From Deltaproteobacteria bacterium (lineage in GTDB: Bacteria; Myxococcota_A; Polyangia; Polyangiales; Polyangiaceae), in the NCBI GenBank assembly GCA_016218915.1, contig JACRCQ010000016.1:124001-188000 (forward strand): a stretch of DNA of 64,000 nucleotides, in the 5' to 3' direction. A model generated the notes under the pieces. It saw only the letters and a list, made by a program, of their open reading frames with translations. It was not told where the DNA came from and did not search any database. The position numbers were made by a program, and so were the translations under genes. Of this stretch, positions 28,504 through 37,755 are shown in pieces. Within the stretch, counting starts at the first letter, position 1. The number at the start of each line of letters is the position of its first letter.

Positions 28504-29580
28504 CTACTTGCAGTCGTCGTTGGCCGGATCGGTCGCGGGCGTGCACGGTACCTCGGGCGGTGTGGGCGTGACCACGGCACCGACGAGAGCCGGCTTGCTC
28601 ACGAAGGCGAATGCCATGGTGATCGCATCGCACGGCTGGGAAGGGATCGAGCTGTTTGCCGAGATGTCCCTTGCCTTGCACACCTGCTTCTTGATGTCCG
28701 AATACAGCGGGTTGTCCGTGCAAAGCGGCACCCCCCCGACCTTTGCGCCAGCAAGCTGCTTGAGAAGGTCTCGTGGGATCCACAACCCGGACAGGACGCC
28801 CTCTTCGAGTGCGTAGCTGCTGCCGGACGGCGTCACCTTTGCCACGATGAACGAGCTGGTCACCACGATCGAGAACTGCGGGTTGACGTCGAGAGGCGCG
28901 CCCCCCTTGATCGAGGCCACCAGACGCCCCTGGCTCACGTACGCGTTGTTGTCGATGATCTTGGGATTCTCCAGATCACCCTTGCCTTGCCCGTCCGGGT
29001 TCAGGCAGGTCGTCTTGATCGGCCACGCGTCCGTCCCGTCCCAGACAGGCGGAGCGCTCCGCATGTTCGTCACGAGCCACGCTACGGAAACCTGATCGTC
29101 GTCGGGCTGGCCATTGTACCCGCGCACCCGCAGCAGCAACGACCACTCCCCGTTCTTGATGTCCTTGTTGAAATCACCGCTGGTCAGCCCGAGCATCGCG
29201 CTGGCCGCGATCAGCCCTGCCGCAGAGTTGTCCCTTCCTCCAAGACCGTCGCACTGATCCTGCTCCACAGCGCCGGAGGGCAGCGCGCAGCTGGGTCCGT
29301 CTCCCTGGCACGTGCAGGTGTTGTCGAGGTCAAAGCCGATCGACTTGTAGTCCCCCTGCTCCTTGAAGTCGATGCTCTGGACCGCAACGATGAACTCGAT
29401 GGTCCCGCCGGAAGCGGTGTTGGAGGGACGCTGCGGGGGTCTGGCCGACTCGCATCCCTGCGCGCCGTCAACGCCCGCGTCGGTCTGAGAGCCTGGTTCC
29501 AGAAGCGTGGAGTCGTAGTAGCCGCACGCGCAGACAATGCTGAAAGCGACCCCTAGAACCCATGCGCGATCCCGTTTCAC
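28504..29580 (-). CDS. Lipoprotein of unknown function
   Basis: This is a 358-residue protein with a GTG start and a signal ending VAFSIVCACG. The mature part has FIVAVQSIDFKEQG near residue 70, CTCQGDGPSCALP and a C-terminal SIPSQPCDAITMAFAF. Several cysteine pairs suggest disulfides. I do not recognise a named domain. A similar style of lipoprotein (SAIVGECDPKAQN...) lies at 34455-35573, and the two may be distant paralogues. Confidence 0.68.
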   Translation of the reverse strand: MKRDRAWVLGVAFSIVCACGYYDSTLLEPGSQTDAGVDGAQGCESARPPQRPSNTASGGTIEFIVAVQSIDFKEQGDYKSIGFDLDNTCTCQGDGPSCALPSGAVEQDQCDGLGGRDNSAAGLIAASAMLGLTSGDFNKDIKNGEWSLLLRVRGYNGQPDDDQVSVAWLVTNMRSAPPVWDGTDAWPIKTTCLNPDGQGKGDLENPKIIDNNAYVSQGRLVASIKGGAPLDVNPQFSIVVTSSFIVAKVTPSGSSYALEEGVLSGLWIPRDLLKQLAGAKVGGVPLCTDNPLYSDIKKQVCKARDISANSSIPSQPCDAITMAFAFVSKPALVGAVVTPTPPEVPCTPATDPANDDCK

Positions 29581-29909
29581 CGTGGCTCAATCTACCACGG
29601 CCGCCGAGCGCTGGAGGCCAGAACACGCGCACCGAATCAAGGGCCGCCTCTGGGCAGCCGCTCTGGAGCCGCGATGGCAATCGCCTCGACATCCGATCCG
29701 CATCGAAGGAATCGGTGCTCTAGCGTTCGTTGCAGGCGCTGCCGACCAGCACGAATACGTTGAAGCTCTTGCCGGTCATTTCCGAAGGTTCGATGGCGGT
29801 GGGCGAGCCAACCGGTTGTGCTGCCCTTGGGGCGCTCGGTCAGATCAGGTATTCTGCGGATACTGGGACGTATCCAAGCCGGTCACGTCTCCGTAGAAGG
29901 TATTGCCGG
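29581..29909. other. Intergenic stretch, no gene seen
   Basis: About 330 bases between two minus-strand genes. The ResB stop overlaps an ATG that opens a frame of only 22 codons (MTGNTFYGDV...), and an ATG farther along opens MTGKSFNVFVLVGSAC before a stop. Both begin MTG and may be remnants, but neither supports a gene call. Confidence 0.4.
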
Positions 29910-30860
29910 TCATGCTCTCTCCCACGCAACCAGCCCCACTCCGACCGCGAGCAGCAGCGTGACGAAAAGCACCAGCGGAACACTCGGGTTGCGCCTCTGA
30001 ATCAACACCACGATCGGGGACTCGTTCACGGCCAGAAACGAAGTCTCCCCCGTGGATTGAGGATCCATCGGAAGCATCGCGCTCTGTCCGCCAATCACGA
30101 GCTCCGCGACCGGAACCCGAAGCGACGGCGTGCGCCGGGGGTCGTGGAAGCGGCGCAGCACGATTCGATCGCCACCGGCCACGGCAGGCTCATCGGGACG
30201 CACCACGACCTGCCGCCCCTTGTGCCGAACCACCAGCCCGTCAGCCATCATCTCGACCTGGCCGAGCAACAGCTCCCTTGCTCCGGCGCCAGACGTGATC
30301 GGATGGTTGTACCCGATCGTGATCTCCTCGCCGGATCGCTGCAACGTGACCGTCACCGAACGTGGCATCCCCCCGGAGTGCGTCTGCTGCTCGAATCCGA
30401 CTGCCCGCCAGGTCTCCCCATCGATCGACGTCCCCTGCGCTGTCACCATGAACCGCGTGGAGCTCGCCTTCAGGCCGCCCCACAGATGGGCCACCAGAGC
30501 GAGCACGAAGGTGACGTGCAGCACGAGCGCGCCGTACGCCGACGGACGTGTGACCCGGCGCTGGATGCGGCTCACCAGGGAATCCCAGGTGCAGACCAGC
30601 GCGCTCAGCGCCCAGATCGCGAGAGAGACGGCGAGCGCATAGAACCACGCGTGTTGCCATCGCCAGGGCTGGAAGAAGAACCGGACGTCATCCATGGATA
30701 GGCCCGCGTACAGCTGCGGCGAGCTGTCCATGATCAGGCTCCCCATACCCATCAGCGCCGCAGAGACGAAGGAGCAGACGATGCCCGTGCGCTGCTCTCC
30801 GAGCAGGCGCCACAGCCATGCAACGGGTTGGGAGGCGGCAGGGGAAGACGGCTCGTTCAT
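29910..30860 (-). CDS. resB: System II cytochrome c biogenesis protein ResB/CcsB-like
   Basis: This is a 316-residue inner-membrane protein. It has the ResB layout: two N-terminal helices (CSFVSAALMGMGSLIM; WFYALAVSLAIWALSALV), a third (LVLHVTFVLALVAHLWGG), a large periplasmic domain, and a C-terminal helix (VPLVLFVTLLLAVGVGLV). With CcsA it forms the haem-handling synthetase that attaches haem to c-type apocytochromes on the periplasmic side. The CcsA gene ends three bases upstream of this start. Confidence 0.85.
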   Translation of the reverse strand: MNEPSSPAASQPVAWLWRLLGEQRTGIVCSFVSAALMGMGSLIMDSSPQLYAGLSMDDVRFFFQPWRWQHAWFYALAVSLAIWALSALVCTWDSLVSRIQRRVTRPSAYGALVLHVTFVLALVAHLWGGLKASSTRFMVTAQGTSIDGETWRAVGFEQQTHSGGMPRSVTVTLQRSGEEITIGYNHPITSGAGARELLLGQVEMMADGLVVRHKGRQVVVRPDEPAVAGGDRIVLRRFHDPRRTPSLRVPVAELVIGGQSAMLPMDPQSTGETSFLAVNESPIVVLIQRRNPSVPLVLFVTLLLAVGVGLVAWERA

Positions 30861-30863
30861 GGT

Positions 30864-31634
30864 CTACCCAAAGGAGTGCGAGCCGTGGCTGAAGAAGAAC
30901 GAGGTGCCGACGTAGGCGATCAGCATGAGCACGAGGCCTACGATGGCGAGTACCGACTTGGGCGCGGCGCGGTTGCCTGTGGGCCAGTGGCGAAGGTGCA
31001 CGAATCCCGAGTAGAAGAGCCACAGGATGACGGACCAGACGACCTTGGGATCCCACAAGAAGTACGCGCCCCAGGCGACGTAGCCCCATGCGCCGCCGCA
31101 AATCATGGATAGCGAGAACACGCACCATCCCCAGAACGCGTGCTGGTCGAGCGTACGCAGCACTGCGGGGTCCCTGGATCCGAGCAGGGCAGCGACCGCA
31201 GCGCCAGCCGACGAGCCCCAAAGCGCATAGGCGAAGAACGACGCCGGGACATGCAGCGGATACCAGACCGTCATCATCAGCGGCGGAGGGAAGAATGCGC
31301 CACGGTCGAAGCGCGTGGTCCACAGGTAGAACGCTGCCCCGACGCACCAGAGCACCATCCGATGCACACGGCTCGGGCTGTTGGACACCAGCAGGGCGAC
31401 AGCGAACACGGCAAAGGAGAATGCGTAGAACGACTCGAACTTGTTGGTGAGAGGGAAGTACGAGATGGCGTTGGCGCGGGCGATCAGGCCCAGCAGGTGA
31501 AGCAGCACGCCAGTGGCGAGCAGCAGGGGGCGGCTGCGAGGCCAGGCGAAGTCCGCGAGGGCAGCCAGGAGGTAGAGGACCGCTGCGCCGACGTAGAGCG
31601 GGTCGAACAGCGCAACAGGCGCCGATGGCATCAT
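30864..31634 (-). CDS. ccsA: Cytochrome c biogenesis protein CcsA (haem handling)
   Basis: This is a 256-residue protein with about eight membrane helices. The haem-binding WWD-type segment is AWGAYFLWDPKVVWS. Flanking histidines (PLHVPASFF; HLRHW) could ligate haem. It transfers haem to the synthetase formed with ResB. The ATG at 31634 overlaps the upstream stop (TGA at 31631-31633), coupling it to the GEAH-motif lipoprotein. A longer reading starts inside that gene and was rejected. Confidence 0.85.
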   Translation of the reverse strand: MMPSAPVALFDPLYVGAAVLYLLAALADFAWPRSRPLLLATGVLLHLLGLIARANAISYFPLTNKFESFYAFSFAVFAVALLVSNSPSRVHRMVLWCVGAAFYLWTTRFDRGAFFPPPLMMTVWYPLHVPASFFAYALWGSSAGAAVAALLGSRDPAVLRTLDQHAFWGWCVFSLSMICGGAWGYVAWGAYFLWDPKVVWSVILWLFYSGFVHLRHWPTGNRAAPKSVLAIVGLVLMLIAYVGTSFFFSHGSHSFG

Positions 31635-32623
31635 GGCGATGCGGGCTTGGACATGGGGAAGATGAGCACGAAGGAGCCCGGACGCGGCCGGAACATCGTG
31701 GTCTTGCTCCCCATCCTGTCGCGATCGTAGTGCGGGAACCACTCGAGCTTGCGCCAGGTGTCGGTGTTCTCGATGAACTCGGGAACGAACATGTCGAGCT
31801 CGACGTAGCGCTTGCCCACGCGCTCCGAGAGCTGAGGGCCAAAGCTCCAGTCCGACAAGGCTTTGGGCGGCTCCAGATCGTTGTGCAGCACGCCGCCGTA
31901 GGTCACCACCATCTTGCCCGCATCCGCAGGCGTCTTCCCATTGCGATCGAGCAGCTTCTCGACCTGCACCCGCGTGAGCCTCGCAATCGTCGACAGGAAG
32001 ACCGGGATCGAGTCCTCTCCAGCCTTGTCGATCGCGTCGAGATCCTCGCAGGCAGGACGAAGCAGATCAGGGATGATCCCGACCTGCCGGGACCGCTCGC
32101 CCATCTTGACGTACTCGTTCTGGTTGGTGTCAGCCTGCTTGGAGGTGACGACCTTCTGCTTCTCGCGGACCTGCTCGGTCTTCTTCTTGCACTGGTTGTT
32201 GGGCATCATCAGCTCGAGCACCAGGTCCGAGGCCGAGCCCTTGAGCATGGGCAGCAGGTCCGTGAATCGCTTGGCCGACGAGTCGACGCCTTCCTTGCCC
32301 TTCTGGGCATGGGCCTCGCCGATCGCGAGCACAAGAGGCTTGGTCTCGAGAACGTACCGCAGCGCGGCCTCTGGCGAGTCGAACTGGATGCATCCGTGAT
32401 CGCCGCAGGCTGTGGCACCTGCTGGGGTCGGCAATGCCGGCGCAGCAGCCGACGCAGGCGCGCGGGCTGATGCAGACTCGCGGGCCGACGCAGGCTCGCG
32501 GGCCGACGCAGATTCGTGCGCAGCGGGTACGGCCGGCGATTCGCTGCGCCGCGAGCATCCTGCCACCAGCGCGACCACTGCAATGGCCGCGCACGGCCCT
32601 GCGCTCCTCACCAACCTTGTCAC
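31631..32623 (-). CDS. GEAH-motif lipoprotein (possibly ChaN/Tiki-like)
   Basis: This is a 330-residue lipoprotein with a GTG start (VALVAGC, Cys23). Residues 38-60 are a hexapeptide-type Ser/Ala/Arg/Glu repeat encoded by an 18-base tandem repeat. After about residue 95, LVLAIGEAHAQKG resembles the GExH core of haem-binding ChaN and related Tiki-superfamily proteins; VVTYGGVLHND near the end could be the second half-site. The gene overlaps ccsA by the TGA/ATG bases, so a haem-linked role is plausible. The family call is tentative. Confidence 0.62.
   Translation of the reverse strand: MTRLVRSAGPCAAIAVVALVAGCSRRSESPAVPAAHESASAREPASARESASARAPASAAAPALPTPAGATACGDHGCIQFDSPEAALRYVLETKPLVLAIGEAHAQKGKEGVDSSAKRFTDLLPMLKGSASDLVLELMMPNNQCKKKTEQVREKQKVVTSKQADTNQNEYVKMGERSRQVGIIPDLLRPACEDLDAIDKAGEDSIPVFLSTIARLTRVQVEKLLDRNGKTPADAGKMVVTYGGVLHNDLEPPKALSDWSFGPQLSERVGKRYVELDMFVPEFIENTDTWRKLEWFPHYDRDRMGSKTTMFRPRPGSFVLIFPMSKPASP
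32462..32515. repeat. 18-base tandem repeat inside lipoprotein gene
   Basis: Three copies of an 18-base unit (GCGGGCCGACGCAGGCTC type) lie at 32462, 32480 and 32498. On the minus strand they encode the ASAR(E) hexapeptide repeat. Length variation here would stay in frame. Confidence 0.75.
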
Positions 32624-33102
32624 TTTGCGGACAGGTCCTTGCAGCTCGAGCCGATCTCGACATTCTTCACGTCGGCGTTCGCGGTCACCGAGGTGATCCC
32701 GTTCTCGTGGTCGTCGATGATCCAGATCATCACCGTCCCGTCAGGCTTGCGCGGGAACGTCGTGCCTGTGTTGCCGCCGATCGAGGTCTTGGTGCCGCTG
32801 CCGAACTTGGGTCGATCGCCGATGAACAGCTGGACCGTCTTGGAGCATAAGTTGCGCACGTTGATCGACGAAGGGGGCGCCGGCTTGACGTCCGGGGTCT
32901 TCTCCGGCGTGCTCGGGGGCGTACCCGTCGACGGGGGAGTGGGAGCTTCCGGCGTGCTGGGGGTAGCCATGCTCGAGGTCTGCCCAGGCCCGGCTCCGCC
33001 GCCCGGACCTCCGCCGGATTGGGGGGGCGGCATGATGACGCAGCCGACCGCGAGCAGGGAAGGAATCAGGAGCGAGGCGATGGATAGGGAATTTCGAGCC
33101 AT
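32620..33102 (-). CDS. Small lipoprotein of unknown function
   Basis: This is a 160-residue protein whose signal ends SLLAVGC. A Gly/Pro/Ser/Thr-rich linker (about 22-75) leads to a small domain with INVRNLCSKTVQLFIGDRPKFG and MIWIIDDHENGITSV. The linker suggests the C-terminal domain is held away from the membrane. Its TGA overlaps the GTG of the next gene (GTGA at 32620-32623), so the three genes down to ccsA are likely one operon. No family recognised. Confidence 0.68.
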   Translation of the reverse strand: MARNSLSIASLLIPSLLAVGCVIMPPPQSGGGPGGGAGPGQTSSMATPSTPEAPTPPSTGTPPSTPEKTPDVKPAPPSSINVRNLCSKTVQLFIGDRPKFGSGTKTSIGGNTGTTFPRKPDGTVMIWIIDDHENGITSVTANADVKNVEIGSSCKDLSAK

Positions 33103-33160
33103 GGACCCGGGGTAGCCCGAGCGGGCATCGACGTCCAGGGGCGCGTGCAACTGTTGGGAA

Positions 33161-34378
33161 TCAAAGATCCGGACGGGCGAACACCATGCTGGAGTTGTGT
33201 CCGCCGAAGCCGAAGGAGTTGCTCACTGCAGCTCGAATCGTCGTCTTGCGCGCCTCGTTGGGAACGTAGTCGAGGTCGCACTCGGGGTCCGGCTCGCGCA
33301 GGTTGATCGTGGGAGTGGCGGTCTGGTGGACGAGCGACAGGACGGTGACCGCGGCCTCGATGGCGCCTGCGCCGCCCATGGCGTGGCCGATCATCGACTT
33401 CTGCGAGCTGACCATGAGCTTGTCGGCGTGCTTGCCGAAGCTCACCCGGATCGCGTGGGTCTCTTCCTTGTCGTTCATCTTGGTGCTGGTGCCGTGCGCG
33501 CTGATGTAGTCGATCGCCTCGGGCGGCAGCGATGCATCCTGCAGCGCGGTGTTCATCGCGCGCGTCATCCCTTCGCCCTCCGGGCCAACCGCCACGATGT
33601 TGTAGGCGTCGGAGCAGGCGCCGAATCCACGCATCTCGGCCAGGATCCTGGCGCCGCGCGCGTGTGCGTGCTCCCACTCCTCGAGCATGAGATAGGCGGC
33701 GCCTTCGCCCATCACGAACCCGCGCCGGGTGTTGTCGAACGGACGCGACATGCGCGTCGGCTCCTCGTCCTTGGCCGTGTTCAGCGCGCGCATCCATGCG
33801 TAGGTCCGCATCACGTCGCGGGAGATGACCGTGTCCACTCCGCCCCCGAGCATTCCGACAGCTCGCCCGGTTCGCACCTGGTCGAACGCAAGCCCAAGGG
33901 CATGCGCCCCAGACGCGCACGCCGTGCTGCAGGCAAGGTTCGGGCCCCTGAGCTGCTCCAGGATCGCAATCCAAGCCGGCGCGCCGTTGGGCATCACACG
34001 GATGATGGTCGTGGGGCCCACCTTGTACCCCTCGGACGGCAGCGGCTCGCCGAATCCCACGCCGCTGAACACGCCCCACTTGTCGGGCGCCTCGCGATGG
34101 GGCTGTCCGGCTTGGGCAAGGGCCTGCCGCGCAGCGCACACCGCGAAGTGCACGAAGCGTGACGTGCGATCGCGCACGTCCGGAGGCAACGCTTCGGCAA
34201 GCTGCTGGGCCTGGGCGTTCGGCACTTCAGCGGCAACGACGACCTTCTCGCCGGTGGGGTCGTAGCCTTCGATCCGACGCACGCCCGATCGACCGCTCGC
34301 AAACCCATCCCAGCTCGAGGCCGTGTCGAGGCCGAGCGCGGTGACCATGCCAATACCGGTAACGGCGACTCGTTTCAT
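33161..34378 (-). CDS. Beta-ketoacyl-ACP synthase II (FabF-like)
   Basis: This is a 405-residue condensing enzyme. Catalytic Cys154 lies in ACSTACASGAH, His295 in SAHGTSTK and His332 in SMIGHAMGGAGAIEA, the complete Cys-His-His triad of KAS I/II. It elongates acyl-ACP with malonyl-ACP. No other fatty acid synthesis gene adjoins it, and it is 5 kb from the ACP/SDR operon, so it may serve either general or specialised lipid synthesis. It ends 58 bases from the lipoprotein gene that follows. Confidence 0.92.
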   Translation of the reverse strand: MKRVAVTGIGMVTALGLDTASSWDGFASGRSGVRRIEGYDPTGEKVVVAAEVPNAQAQQLAEALPPDVRDRTSRFVHFAVCAARQALAQAGQPHREAPDKWGVFSGVGFGEPLPSEGYKVGPTTIIRVMPNGAPAWIAILEQLRGPNLACSTACASGAHALGLAFDQVRTGRAVGMLGGGVDTVISRDVMRTYAWMRALNTAKDEEPTRMSRPFDNTRRGFVMGEGAAYLMLEEWEHAHARGARILAEMRGFGACSDAYNIVAVGPEGEGMTRAMNTALQDASLPPEAIDYISAHGTSTKMNDKEETHAIRVSFGKHADKLMVSSQKSMIGHAMGGAGAIEAAVTVLSLVHQTATPTINLREPDPECDLDYVPNEARKTTIRAAVSNSFGFGGHNSSMVFARPDL

Positions 34379-34454
34379 CAGTTTCCATCCTTGCCTTGAC
34401 CCACGTTGGCGTCAGGCGACCTGAAGCCATAGCCCAAGTCGAGGCAGATGGGGG

Positions 34455-35573
34455 CTACTTGATTTCGTTCTGGCGGGCGATGACCGTTCGGCACGTGTCC
34501 AGCGGCTGCGAGAAGTCCGGCTTCCAGTCGTATCCGCCGTGCTTTCCATCGATCCGCACAGCACGAAAGCGGCTGAGATCCGCGTTGACCTCGTACAAAG
34601 GCAGGGACTTGATCGCACTGGTCACGCTGATCTGCGTGTTCTGCAGGTACAGATCCGCGCCGACCACGTTGTAGCGTATCGCCGCATCGAAGTTGCCCGT
34701 CATCTCGCACGAGGACTGCGCCTTGGCCTTGAACATCGGGTCCACTTGCAGGTCCAGCAGCGCCCGTCCCTGGATCGTGGCCGCTGCCTTCGAAGGCTCG
34801 GTCGGATTGCACACGACCTTCTGCTTCTTGTCCTCGTCCGTGTAGCCGCACACGTGCACGGTCACCCCGGCCCAGCCGTCCTTGTCGTCGTCTACCACTG
34901 CGTCGCAGTGCGTCACACACGTCTCGTCACAGACCGGACCGCGCCCGGGCGCGTTGTCGTTCACGCCGCACGATGGCTTGTCCATCTGCCAGCCCGGCAT
35001 CGCATCTCCGGTCTCTCGCGTCCCAATCACGAACGTGAGCCGATCGAAGTCGATCGCACCACCCGGCAGGAGCGACGCGATCGTGCCTTGCGTCTGGGCG
35101 ATCGGAGTTGCCGGGAACGCGTCGACCAGCGCCGGCGGGAAGGTCAGCCCCGCATAGACCATGTTCTGGGCCTTGGGGTCGCACTCGCCCACAATCGCCG
35201 AGATGACCGGCAGCTCGAGTGTACACACGAGCGCTTCCACCTTGTCGACGGACTTGCTCCCTGCGGCCTGCGAGACTCGCATCAACGCCAGGAAGGTCCC
35301 TTCGCTGGTCTGGTCCACAGGACACACGGTGACCGCGCCTCCCGGGTGGGAGCCAAACGTCAGGCTGAGCCTCGCAAAGATCGCGAACACACCGTCCAGA
35401 TCGAGGTCCCCCTGCTCTGTGCACTGGAATCCCGCCTCAGGAGCTACGTACGCGTCGCTGCCGGCATCGACCGGGTCAGGGGGAGCTGCGTCCTGCGAAG
35501 CGCTGCATGCGAGCAGGCCTGCGCAGGCGACGAGCAAAGGAGCGGCGGCGAGCTTGCGGTGAGAGCGGGTCAC
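34455..35573 (-). CDS. Lipoprotein of unknown function
   Basis: This is a 372-residue protein with a GTG start. The signal ends LLVACAGLLACSAS and a short Asp/Pro/Ala-rich linker follows. The mature part has GAVTVCPVDQTSEGTFLALMRVSQ, CDETCVTHCDAVVDDDKDGW and VHVCGYTDEDKKQ. The CxxxCxxxC cluster with an Asp-rich stretch looks like a metal-binding disulfide region. No named domain recognised; the reading start has no clear ribosome-binding site. Confidence 0.66.
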   Translation of the reverse strand: MTRSHRKLAAAPLLVACAGLLACSASQDAAPPDPVDAGSDAYVAPEAGFQCTEQGDLDLDGVFAIFARLSLTFGSHPGGAVTVCPVDQTSEGTFLALMRVSQAAGSKSVDKVEALVCTLELPVISAIVGECDPKAQNMVYAGLTFPPALVDAFPATPIAQTQGTIASLLPGGAIDFDRLTFVIGTRETGDAMPGWQMDKPSCGVNDNAPGRGPVCDETCVTHCDAVVDDDKDGWAGVTVHVCGYTDEDKKQKVVCNPTEPSKAAATIQGRALLDLQVDPMFKAKAQSSCEMTGNFDAAIRYNVVGADLYLQNTQISVTSAIKSLPLYEVNADLSRFRAVRIDGKHGGYDWKPDFSQPLDTCRTVIARQNEIK

Positions 35574-35675
35574 GATCCCAAGTGGTAGCGATCCGGTGGC
35601 GGCCGGTCAAATTCTTCAATAGTTGTTGAAAGAAACAGGACAGTGCACAGCGCTGCTGCCTGGTTTTCGCTACCT

Positions 35676-36425
35676 TCATGCGGTCGGAGCACCCACAAGC
35701 TCCGCCGCGCGTGAAGAGTAGTCGTCGTAGGGATGACGACACGGAGCCCCTTCGCTGTGCAGGAAGCGCAGCTCCCCGGGGCCGGCCACCAGCACCGTCG
35801 ATGACCGGGTGCCGTATCCACCCATGTGGCAGCACAAGCTCGCACGAGGATCCCCGTCGCGCTCGTGCGTCCGCCCCACGCGCATCAGGTCCGCCAGCAG
35901 CGTGTCGGTGTCCGGCTCTGCTTCCACCACCTCGCGCACCAGCGCTTCGGCCCGCAAACGCTTCGCGGCTCCTTCGCTCTTGTCGCGCCAGTTGGTCGCT
36001 GCGTGCACGCCAGGCTCGAGCATGTGCACCGAAGCTGTGCCGTCGTACTGCGCACGGACGGCCGTTCGCCCATCCGAAGCGATCACGTTGAAGCCGTTGT
36101 AGACATCCGCCTGCAGCCTCTCGAGGGACTCTGCCGCCTGGGTTGCATCGCGCAGGCCGAGCAGATCCAGCACGAGCCTTCCCCTCGATCGGCGGGACAA
36201 GTCGATAGGGCCTCCAGCGAGGTTGGTCAGGCCCACGAACAACCCGCTCGCGTTGATGCCGCACCATGTGCCGCCCTGCAGCTCGTCGCGTCCCCCGAAC
36301 GCCGCAGGGGTCGAGCGAAGAAGCCCAGGCGGGCTCGATGGCCGGGAGAGAAGCTCGTCGCGGTTGGCGAGCACGACGAGCGGTCGGCCGCTGAGCAGGC
36401 AGTGGGCGAGGACCAGGGTGCACAC
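35676..36425 (-). CDS. NRDE-motif (TANGO2-like) protein
   Basis: This is a 249-residue protein with a GTG start. It opens Met-Cys and contains LVVLANRDELLSRP, the NRDE motif, then FGGRDELQGGTWCGIN and FNVIASDGRTAV, all typical of the NRDE/TANGO2 family found in many bacteria and eukaryotes. In eukaryotes TANGO2 has been linked to haem or acyl-CoA handling, but the bacterial role is unsettled. The longer 752-codon reading of this frame is rejected because it runs through the next gene in another frame. Confidence 0.82.
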   Translation of the reverse strand: MCTLVLAHCLLSGRPLVVLANRDELLSRPSSPPGLLRSTPAAFGGRDELQGGTWCGINASGLFVGLTNLAGGPIDLSRRSRGRLVLDLLGLRDATQAAESLERLQADVYNGFNVIASDGRTAVRAQYDGTASVHMLEPGVHAATNWRDKSEGAAKRLRAEALVREVVEAEPDTDTLLADLMRVGRTHERDGDPRASLCCHMGGYGTRSSTVLVAGPGELRFLHSEGAPCRHPYDDYSSRAAELVGAPTA

Positions 36426-36481
36426 AGGGGCGAACTTGATGCAGCGCGCGCTGGGCGGCAAGTGCCAGCGGGCGCCAGGGT

Positions 36482-37636
36482 TCAGCTCCCTTCGGCAGAG
36501 CCGAGCATGCCGGCCATGAAGTGAATCAAGCTCATGCGATCCGACCATCCTGGCTCGCCCTGCAGCTCGACGTGGGAGATTGCCTTGCTGACCAGGGCAT
36601 GGGCGAGCCACGAACGCGGTGCGTGGGAAGCGAGCCACAGCGTTTCGCTCGCAGGGATCACGGAGTCTCCAGCGCCGTGAAGCAGGTAGATGGGAACCCG
36701 AATCCTGCTCATGCACGACGACGGAGACACGCTCGGGAACCTGGGGGACTGCCGCTCGATCTCGGCCACCAGCTCGGATCGGATGATGTCGAGCTTGTGC
36801 TCGAACAGCGCGTCCATGCGGGCACGCGATGCGGGGCTGAGCTTGCCTTCGCTCGCGCGCGCGGTGTCGAATTCCTCCCAAAGCCAGTAGCGGAGCGCCT
36901 CCTGGGCCGCTGGAGCGTCTTCCGGCGGAAAGAAGCTCTCGATGCGCGAATAGACCAGCACGAGCGCACCGTAGTCGTGGGCATGGAGATGCTCCGTGGA
37001 GCCATCCGGACGCTCGATCGTGTTGGTCACGAAGAAGCGCAGCACGCGCCCCAGATCGTCGTGCCCGCCCACGGACACCACGAACGAGAGGTCCGGAGCA
37101 TTGCGATCGTCCGCAGCGGCCATCAGCGAAAGCCCCCCGGCGAAGCTCATTCCCATCAGCCCCACCTTGCGTCCATCGAGACGGCCGCGCAGCTCGCGCA
37201 GCGCTGCCCCCAAGGTTGCGATCGATCTCGGATCGATCCGGAAGTCTGCGAGCTCGCGGATTTCCGGGGTGAGGACCGCGATCCCGGCGGAAGCGATCGC
37301 GCGTGAGAAGCTCCTGAGTCGAGGCTCCTCGATTCCGAGGCGATGGACTCCGTGGGCCAGGACGATCCCGGGGGGCTTGCCTCTTCCGGCCGGCAGGTAC
37401 AGCCGCGCAGGGATGCGAGCTCCGTCGCTCTCGAAGTCGAGCTTGCTCTCCACCACGTCGTGACGGGAGATCCCGGCGAGCGTTCCCGCGGCCTTGGGAT
37501 CCGAGAAGCGCGTGAGGAGCGCCATCGCCCGTACGTGGCGCCAGGCAGGACCTGCGGTGAGCAGGAGCACCAGGGCGACCGCGAAGAAAAGGGCGTTCCG
37601 GACACGATGCTTGCGCAGGCGATTCGAAGTCAGCAT
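36482..37636 (-). CDS. Alpha/beta hydrolase, membrane-anchored
   Basis: This is a 384-residue protein. An N-terminal helix (ALFFAVALVLLLTAG) anchors it, or is a signal. The hydrolase domain has LVLAHG-like GIVLAHGVHR (oxyanion region), the nucleophile elbow GMSFAGG and a late LLHGAGDSVIP that supplies the acid residue; the usual His follows in the last helix region (SHVELQG). The reaction could be ester or peptide hydrolysis. The NRDE gene starts 56 bases downstream. Confidence 0.78.
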   Translation of the reverse strand: MLTSNRLRKHRVRNALFFAVALVLLLTAGPAWRHVRAMALLTRFSDPKAAGTLAGISRHDVVESKLDFESDGARIPARLYLPAGRGKPPGIVLAHGVHRLGIEEPRLRSFSRAIASAGIAVLTPEIRELADFRIDPRSIATLGAALRELRGRLDGRKVGLMGMSFAGGLSLMAAADDRNAPDLSFVVSVGGHDDLGRVLRFFVTNTIERPDGSTEHLHAHDYGALVLVYSRIESFFPPEDAPAAQEALRYWLWEEFDTARASEGKLSPASRARMDALFEHKLDIIRSELVAEIERQSPRFPSVSPSSCMSRIRVPIYLLHGAGDSVIPASETLWLASHAPRSWLAHALVSKAISHVELQGEPGWSDRMSLIHFMAGMLGSAEGS

Positions 37637-37755
37637 GGAACTCGAGGCTGCTCTTGCCCGATGCTAACCCGAGCCGAGGGCGATTGCATCTTCGCGATTG
37701 ACGCTCGATCCGTCTGAGGGTCGCCGCGGGACAGCGATGCGGGTATGTTCTGCGG

